DNA of 27,987 nucleotides, taken from the IMG/VR virus record IMGVR_UViG_3300045999_003283, positions 1 to 27,987 of that record; one strand, 5' to 3'. Shown piece by piece: positions 24,268-27,987 of this stretch; the stretch's first letter is position 1; the number at the start of each line of letters is the position of its first letter. The stretch comes from a virus. Position numbers and translations under genes: made by a program. A model generated the notes under the pieces. That model saw only the letters and a program-made list of their open reading frames with translations. It was not told the origin of the DNA and did not search any database.

Positions 24268-24903
24268 TTATGAAGCGTCGCCCCATGTGCGATCTACGAT
24301 CTTACCGTATGATCCACCATCTTCTGGAAGAAGACGGAATGAAACCTCAAACATTGAAGCTTCGTCACGCTTAGCAGATACTGTTACGTTCTCAATTGAG
24401 AGTGCACGGTATCCAACATAAACACGCTCTACATATGCAGAGTCTACGCAGTCACCAGTTCCTGGTCCAATTGCAACGATTCCTCGCTCAACTGGGCATT
24501 CACCGATATCTCCTGCTGACAAGTCCATTGTCTTGTCTCCGTTAAGTTCTGTAGTAAGCTTTGAATCGCTATATGCTAGAGCCAATAGAAGGTTCTCTAG
24601 TGTAGCTTCAGCAAATGCTGTTGCAAGATTAACTTGCATTCCCTGCTTATAAAGCTTAGCAACGTCAAGAATTTGGTCAACCTGTACTTCACCGAAGTCA
24701 GGCTGGAACTGCAATTCAAGACCGTTCATAGTGTAACCTACGTTTGTGTAGTCTGTATCAGTTGCCAGAGTTTCTCTGAATGATTCAGCGTTAACAAATG
24801 CTGGAAGAGCGTTAGCTCCTGTAGGTGCCAATGTAGTGTCTGCAATAAATAATGCTGCTGCACCAACGATAATGTTGGTAGACGTTCCACGACTATATGC
24901 CAT
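24268..24903 (-). CDS. Major tail protein
   Basis: This 211-residue tube subunit begins MAYSRGTSTNIIVGAAALFI and ends SFRLLPEDGGSYGKIVDRTW, a beta-sandwich pattern usual for siphovirus tail tube proteins. It is placed between tail terminator and chaperones, as expected. Codon use differs from the neighbours: Lys is AAG in all six cases, Asn is AAC in eight of nine, and Asp is mostly GAC, as in highly expressed genes. AGAGGTG precedes the ATG, a promoter with both -35 and -10 lies upstream, and a terminator follows. The protein polymerises as rings around the tape measure. Confidence 0.9.
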   Translation of the reverse strand: MAYSRGTSTNIIVGAAALFIADTTLAPTGANALPAFVNAESFRETLATDTDYTNVGYTMNGLELQFQPDFGEVQVDQILDVAKLYKQGMQVNLATAFAEATLENLLLALAYSDSKLTTELNGDKTMDLSAGDIGECPVERGIVAIGPGTGDCVDSAYVERVYVGYRALSIENVTVSAKRDEASMFEVSFRLLPEDGGSYGKIVDRTWGDAS

Positions 24904-24936
24904 TTATTCACCTCTTTCTGTAAAAATAGATATTAA

Positions 24937-24974
24937 ATTGTACGGCGTTGTGTTTCCTCAAGTCAATTATAACA
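24937..24974 (-). promoter_or_regulatory. Promoter region of the major tail protein gene
   Basis: TTGACT (24966-24961), an 18-nt spacer and TACAAT (24942-24937) form a recognisable promoter about 30 nt before the ATG. Partly overlapping it, TGTTATAAT (24974-24966) is the same extended -10 seen at other gaps, directly followed by TTGACT. Either box could be used; both would make a transcript for the major tail protein only, ending at the terminator at 24211. Confidence 0.6.
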
Positions 24975-24979
24975 GTGTT

Positions 24980-25558
24980 TTATAGGATAATCTTAGTGGC
25001 TAATTTAGCCTCTGGCTGCCAGTCGTTTGAGGTTAGGTCTGGCATCTGGTGGTACTCAAAGTCAACAATTATCTTATTACCGCCATAGGTGCGAGCTGTT
25101 CCAAAGTCAATAATATCTCTGGTCTCCTCAAGCTGGTATACCTTGAAGCTATGGAAATAGAACATGTTGTCAACTACCTCTGTAGGGCTAAGTCTGACTT
25201 GACGATTGCTACACCAATTGTTGACCTCTTCTGCTGACTCATTAAGGCGATCCATAAGCCTTAAAACAGATTCCTGTACCTGAACCATATTTTCTATTGT
25301 ATTTTCTGCTGTTGCATAAAAATAGTACATGATTTGCTCAGACTTAATATGTGGAAAACTCTTACGATTCATTTTAATCAGTCTGTCCCAGGTAGCCATA
25401 ACTCCGCCCTCTGGAAAACCTTCAGTTAGGTTGTCTATTGCTGATGGTGTTGATGGGAAAAAAGGAAGTCTAGAAATACCAGTTAGCTCTTGAACCTTTA
25501 CCTGTAAATATTTATTGATCCATAAAACTGGAGTATTTAGTGTTGAGTCATTTGCCAT
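24980..25558 (-). CDS. Tail terminator / tail completion protein candidate
   Basis: This 192-residue protein begins with helix segments (LWINKYLQVKVQEL) and ends with a beta strand (KIIVDFEYHQMPDL). Position directly before the major tail protein and after the neck protein is typical of the tail terminator that closes the tube on the head-proximal side. No catalytic motif is seen. The ATG overlaps the stop of the neck gene as TAATG with weak ribosome-binding signal, so it is probably coupled. The function is inferred from order. Confidence 0.75.
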   Translation of the reverse strand: MANDSTLNTPVLWINKYLQVKVQELTGISRLPFFPSTPSAIDNLTEGFPEGGVMATWDRLIKMNRKSFPHIKSEQIMYYFYATAENTIENMVQVQESVLRLMDRLNESAEEVNNWCSNRQVRLSPTEVVDNMFYFHSFKVYQLEETRDIIDFGTARTYGGNKIIVDFEYHQMPDLTSNDWQPEAKLATKIIL

Positions 25559-26229
25559 TATCTAATCCCCGCATTCGCTATCCATCTATAACCTACTTGA
25601 TATCCTTTAATCTTGCCAGATGATTTGCCTGATGCAAGATTCTTTCTGTAAACATCTGCATTATTAAAGTATTGGTAAATACCACTTGATTTTAAGAATG
25701 CTTGAGTAAAATATCTAGTAAAAAATGTGTCAACTACTTTTTGGAAAGAGCCAGTTGTTGCTGTTCCTCCAGGTGACTGTACTACAACCTCGCCTTTAGT
25801 AAAGACTGTTTCTCCACCATCTTCAAAAACCAAGACGTTTGACTTCTTTGGTCTTATGGTTACTGGAGTGCCTTCTTCCATTATTTTTGCCTTGTTATAA
25901 AAAGGTACTGATGAGCCATCTTTAATTGATGTTGATTGCTTAAATGTTGACACAAACGAAAGGCCAAGGTTGCTTATTGTATAGTTTATATCGTATAGAC
26001 GTGCATCAGGACTTCCCACTTTAGACCATTCATATATATGGTGTAGTGCTTCTGGATTTACCCTGGCATTTGAGTCTATATATTGTTCTAATAGTTCTTT
26101 TGTCATTACTCCAACATTATTTAAAAACTTTATCTTTCCTGCTTGTACGCCATCTAAGAATCCAATTGAGTAGTTCATGATATTCTTCATGTCTTTTTTA
26201 AATGCAGCGTCATTCATTAAAACCTTCAT
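25558..26229 (-). CDS. Neck protein candidate (HK97 gp10-like)
   Basis: This 223-residue protein has a helical N-terminus and mixed C-terminus (AFKKDMKNIMNYSIGFLDGV ... YQVGYRWIANAGIR). The N-terminal helices followed by KFLNNVGVMTKELLEQYIDS fit HK97 gp10-family neck proteins, which join head connector to tail. It is coupled to both neighbours by TAATG overlaps. It could alternatively be another head-tail component; the family call is moderate. Confidence 0.75.
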   Translation of the reverse strand: MKVLMNDAAFKKDMKNIMNYSIGFLDGVQAGKIKFLNNVGVMTKELLEQYIDSNARVNPEALHHIYEWSKVGSPDARLYDINYTISNLGLSFVSTFKQSTSIKDGSSVPFYNKAKIMEEGTPVTIRPKKSNVLVFEDGGETVFTKGEVVVQSPGGTATTGSFQKVVDTFFTRYFTQAFLKSSGIYQYFNNADVYRKNLASGKSSGKIKGYQVGYRWIANAGIR

Positions 26230-26675
26230 TATAGATCACTTGCCTGATTCTCTGATCGTCTTAAGACTACTTTATAATATTCAACATTTCCAAATGGTCC
26301 AACTATAGCTTCACTTGTTGCGATCTCATACAGTGTTGATCTTCCATCTCTTGGTCCAGATGTTTCAATATAAATAGCGTCTTGCTGTGCTGTTCTTATG
26401 TTAGTAACTATTACGTTGGTTATGGAATTTCTGTCATTAGCAGATGATACTCTTAGATCAGTCTTTGTTCTTCCTAATAAAATATTTTCTTTAGTAATAT
26501 TAACATTTGGCTTTACCTCTTCTGATGCTGCTGATCCAGTAGGTGCAAAGTTACAGGCTATAGACCTATCAAGAATCCACTGCTTTTTTACGTTACCGTA
26601 AGCACCCTGCTCAACTATTGGATAATAGATGTCTGCAAGCATTGGGTAGATAAAGTCTGTTGTTTCGCATTGCAT
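26229..26675 (-). CDS. Head closure (stopper) protein candidate
   Basis: This 148-residue beta-rich protein begins MQCETTDFIYPMLADIYYPI and contains YGNVKKQWILDRSIACNF, a style common in stopper proteins that plug the connector after packaging. Its place after the adaptor candidate and before the neck gene supports this. TAATG overlaps join it to both genes and the ribosome-binding signal is weak. No further motif is seen; the assignment is by order and size. Confidence 0.75.
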   Translation of the reverse strand: MQCETTDFIYPMLADIYYPIVEQGAYGNVKKQWILDRSIACNFAPTGSAASEEVKPNVNITKENILLGRTKTDLRVSSANDRNSITNVIVTNIRTAQQDAIYIETSGPRDGRSTLYEIATSEAIVGPFGNVEYYKVVLRRSENQASDL

Positions 26676-27580
26676 TAAATTATGCCTATCTTAGTAATGC
26701 TCTTCTTATACTTATCTAAAATCTTGTCAACAATCATGTTTCCTGTACCGTCAAAAACAGTCTTATCAAACTGAATCTTGAACTGGTCAGTGTTGTATGA
26801 TGTTACATAACGCTTATAGTAGTCAAGCTTTCCACACTTAAGGTCATCAATAAGAAGTTTTGTAGCATACTCAATATCTGGCGGTACCGCTTTGTGACCA
26901 ACATCTAGAACAAATGTATAGTCAAATCCTATTGGAAATGCAGTTCCTGCATAACCATAAAATCCTATGTTTCCTGGTGATATTGGTAATGTTATTGGTT
27001 TTGCCTCTGCACGATTATATGTATTTGCTTCTACTCTTTGAATTGCTGAGTTATCAAGTGTAACAATATATTCATACTTTCCAATATCTGGATCATCAAT
27101 GTCATATACCAAGACATTGTTCTCGTAAACCTTAAGTACTCTGTTTAGGTCTTCCCAGATTGGAAAATAGTCAGTTCCTAGTCCTGTGGTTTGAACGATA
27201 TGTTTGTTATTATAAAATCCGTCAGATACTACTGAATCAATAATATTTCTTGCAACAAGCTCAAGCATCTTATATTCTTGAATCTCTGTTGCTGTTGTTC
27301 CTAATGTACGGTAGTCAATATATGGTCTTAAAACATCAAGGTTGCTATCAACAACAATTTCGCCATCTTCATCTTTAACCTGAAATAAAAATGTTCTATC
27401 AAACTGAGCTTTTGCTCTTGGAATAATATACTCAATCTTTGATTGAGAGTTTGATGTTACCTCAATATTTTCATATGAGTGATCAACTAGATCTTCCATG
27501 TAGATCGTATAGTCAGTGTTTGCATCTGGAACATCCCAGGACGTTGTAATGGGATATGGTGGTATTCTTAAAACTTCCAT
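26675..27580 (-). CDS. Head-tail adaptor candidate with N-terminal beta domain
   Basis: In this 301-residue protein, residues 1-95 look like an Ig-like beta domain (TSWDVPDANTDYTIYMEDLV). The remainder mixes helices and strands, with a C-terminal helix near DKILDKYKKSITKIGII. The position after the capsid-side genes and before the head-closure candidate fits a connector adaptor, although the extra N-terminal domain makes it longer than usual (about 100-200 residues). It starts 3 nt after the previous stop, with no good ribosome-binding site. The call rests mainly on order. Confidence 0.7.
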   Translation of the reverse strand: MEVLRIPPYPITTSWDVPDANTDYTIYMEDLVDHSYENIEVTSNSQSKIEYIIPRAKAQFDRTFLFQVKDEDGEIVVDSNLDVLRPYIDYRTLGTTATEIQEYKMLELVARNIIDSVVSDGFYNNKHIVQTTGLGTDYFPIWEDLNRVLKVYENNVLVYDIDDPDIGKYEYIVTLDNSAIQRVEANTYNRAEAKPITLPISPGNIGFYGYAGTAFPIGFDYTFVLDVGHKAVPPDIEYATKLLIDDLKCGKLDYYKRYVTSYNTDQFKIQFDKTVFDGTGNMIVDKILDKYKKSITKIGII

Positions 27581-27583
27581 GGG

Positions 27584-27922
27584 TTATTTACCGTATGCTC
27601 TCTTCACTTCTTCTGGAGTTGCTGTACGAACAGACTTGTTTGTTATCCATTGTTCTGCATCCTCCTTAGTGACTATGTTATACCCCTTAGTCAATGCCCC
27701 AACACCAGTCCAGTTCAGATTACGCAATGAGTATACAGCAACCTTTTCTTTTGGTGCTTGTTTCTCAACTACTATCTTGTCTGTTTCTTTTGGAACAAAA
27801 CTAAAAATTACTTCTAAAATATCATTTTTTGTGCTTACCCCAAATAGGTCAATGTTATTTTTCTTTGCATATGACTTTAGTTCAAAGACAGTTTTACTTT
27901 TTAATTCATCTATTAATGACAT
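27584..27922 (-). CDS. Small Rho_N/SAP-like head-tail region protein
   Basis: This 112-residue protein starts MSLIDELKSKTVFELKSYAK. The N-terminal 35 residues (LKSKTVFELKSYAKKNNIDL) look like a Rho-N or SAP-type helical motif, often found in a small protein next to capsid genes; it may bind nucleic acid. The C-terminus carries NWTGVGALTKGYNIVTKEDA. I place the start at the ATG at 27922 because GGAGGA lies just upstream; the GTG at 27934 is part of that ribosome-binding site. It is the first gene after the right-edge hairpin. Confidence 0.8.
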   Translation of the reverse strand: MSLIDELKSKTVFELKSYAKKNNIDLFGVSTKNDILEVIFSFVPKETDKIVVEKQAPKEKVAVYSLRNLNWTGVGALTKGYNIVTKEDAEQWITNKSVRTATPEEVKRAYGK

Positions 27923-27938
27923 TGTATCCTCCACTGCT

Positions 27939-27947
27939 ATTATATCA
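27939..27947 (-). promoter_or_regulatory. Extended -10 promoter-like box before the head-tail genes
   Basis: The minus strand reads TGATATAAT, a perfect -10 with TGn extension. It lies about 16 nt before the ATG at 27922, and the leader would hold only GGAGGA. No clear -35 is present. Confidence 0.5.
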
Positions 27948-27959
27948 GAATATGACTAA

Positions 27960-27985
27960 GGGAGACAGTTTTTACGCTGTCTCCC
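27960..27985. other. Perfect 9-bp hairpin at the right edge
   Basis: GGGAGACAG (27960-27968) and CTGTCTCCC (27977-27985) form a perfect stem with an 8-nt loop. Read on the minus strand it lies 12 nt before the extended -10 box and is followed by TTAGTCATATT, not a run of U. It probably ends or processes the transcript of the unseen upstream (capsid) gene. Confidence 0.6.
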
Positions 27986-27987
27986 CT

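Noticed and set aside
27516-27959. Plus-strand open frame of 147 codons across two head-tail genes
   Set aside because: It spans two supported minus-strand genes and the gap with their promoter-like box; no start signal.
1-27987. Diversity-generating retroelement or variable region in the fibres
   Set aside because: I see no reverse transcriptase and no template-variable repeat pair in this window; the fibre repeats are structural.
1-27987. Lysis genes
   Set aside because: No endolysin or holin-like sequence was found between the fibres and the replication genes; they must lie outside the window.

Overview
The window is part of the genome of a tailed double-stranded DNA phage, almost certainly a siphovirus: it encodes a 1,738-residue tape measure protein, a major tail protein and head-tail joining proteins, and no contractile sheath. 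All recognisable genes lie on the minus strand, so the functional order runs from high to low coordinates. The DNA is AT-rich. The layout, the tail-chaperone T-like domain, the DnaB-like helicase and the small zinc-ribbon/HTH pair recall actinobacteriophages. A phage of a low-GC, perhaps freshwater, actinobacterium is therefore likely, but that is inference. No integrase, lysis gene, tRNA, CRISPR array or insertion sequence is visible.

Layout in transcription order. (1) 27987-24980: a stem-loop and extended -10 box at the right edge, then a Rho_N/SAP-like small protein, a head-tail adaptor candidate, a head-closure candidate, a neck protein and a tail terminator candidate, mostly joined by TAATG stop-start overlaps. 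(2) 24979-23117: the major tail protein with its own promoter and a downstream terminator, then two paralogous tail assembly chaperones. The first is an in-frame G-T fusion and the second is G only. (3) 23092-13036: tape measure, a distal-tail candidate and a large hub-like tail protein. (4) 12996-5633: three tail-tip/fibre proteins, two of them long and rich in Ig/Fn3-like domains with internal repeats. (5) 5624-4267: three tiny helical proteins, a zinc-ribbon protein and an HTH protein. (6) 4191-1891: a BppU-like small beta protein, a collagen-like tail fibre and a small acidic protein. (7) 1890-1: a hairpin and promoter-like boundary, then a replication cluster with a conserved small protein, a helicase-loader candidate, a DnaB-family helicase and the first 17 codons of another gene.

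The most notable signals are these. The tail-chaperone stoichiometry appears to be handled by gene duplication instead of a programmed frameshift. An extended -10 box (TGnTATAAT or a close variant) recurs in most of the real intergenic gaps. The first chaperone gene seems leaderless directly behind a terminator. Two unrelated genes carry a near-identical G-rich ribosome-binding block. Several tail-fibre proteins show internal duplications. There is no gene-free stretch longer than 300 bases; the longest gap is about 98 bases.
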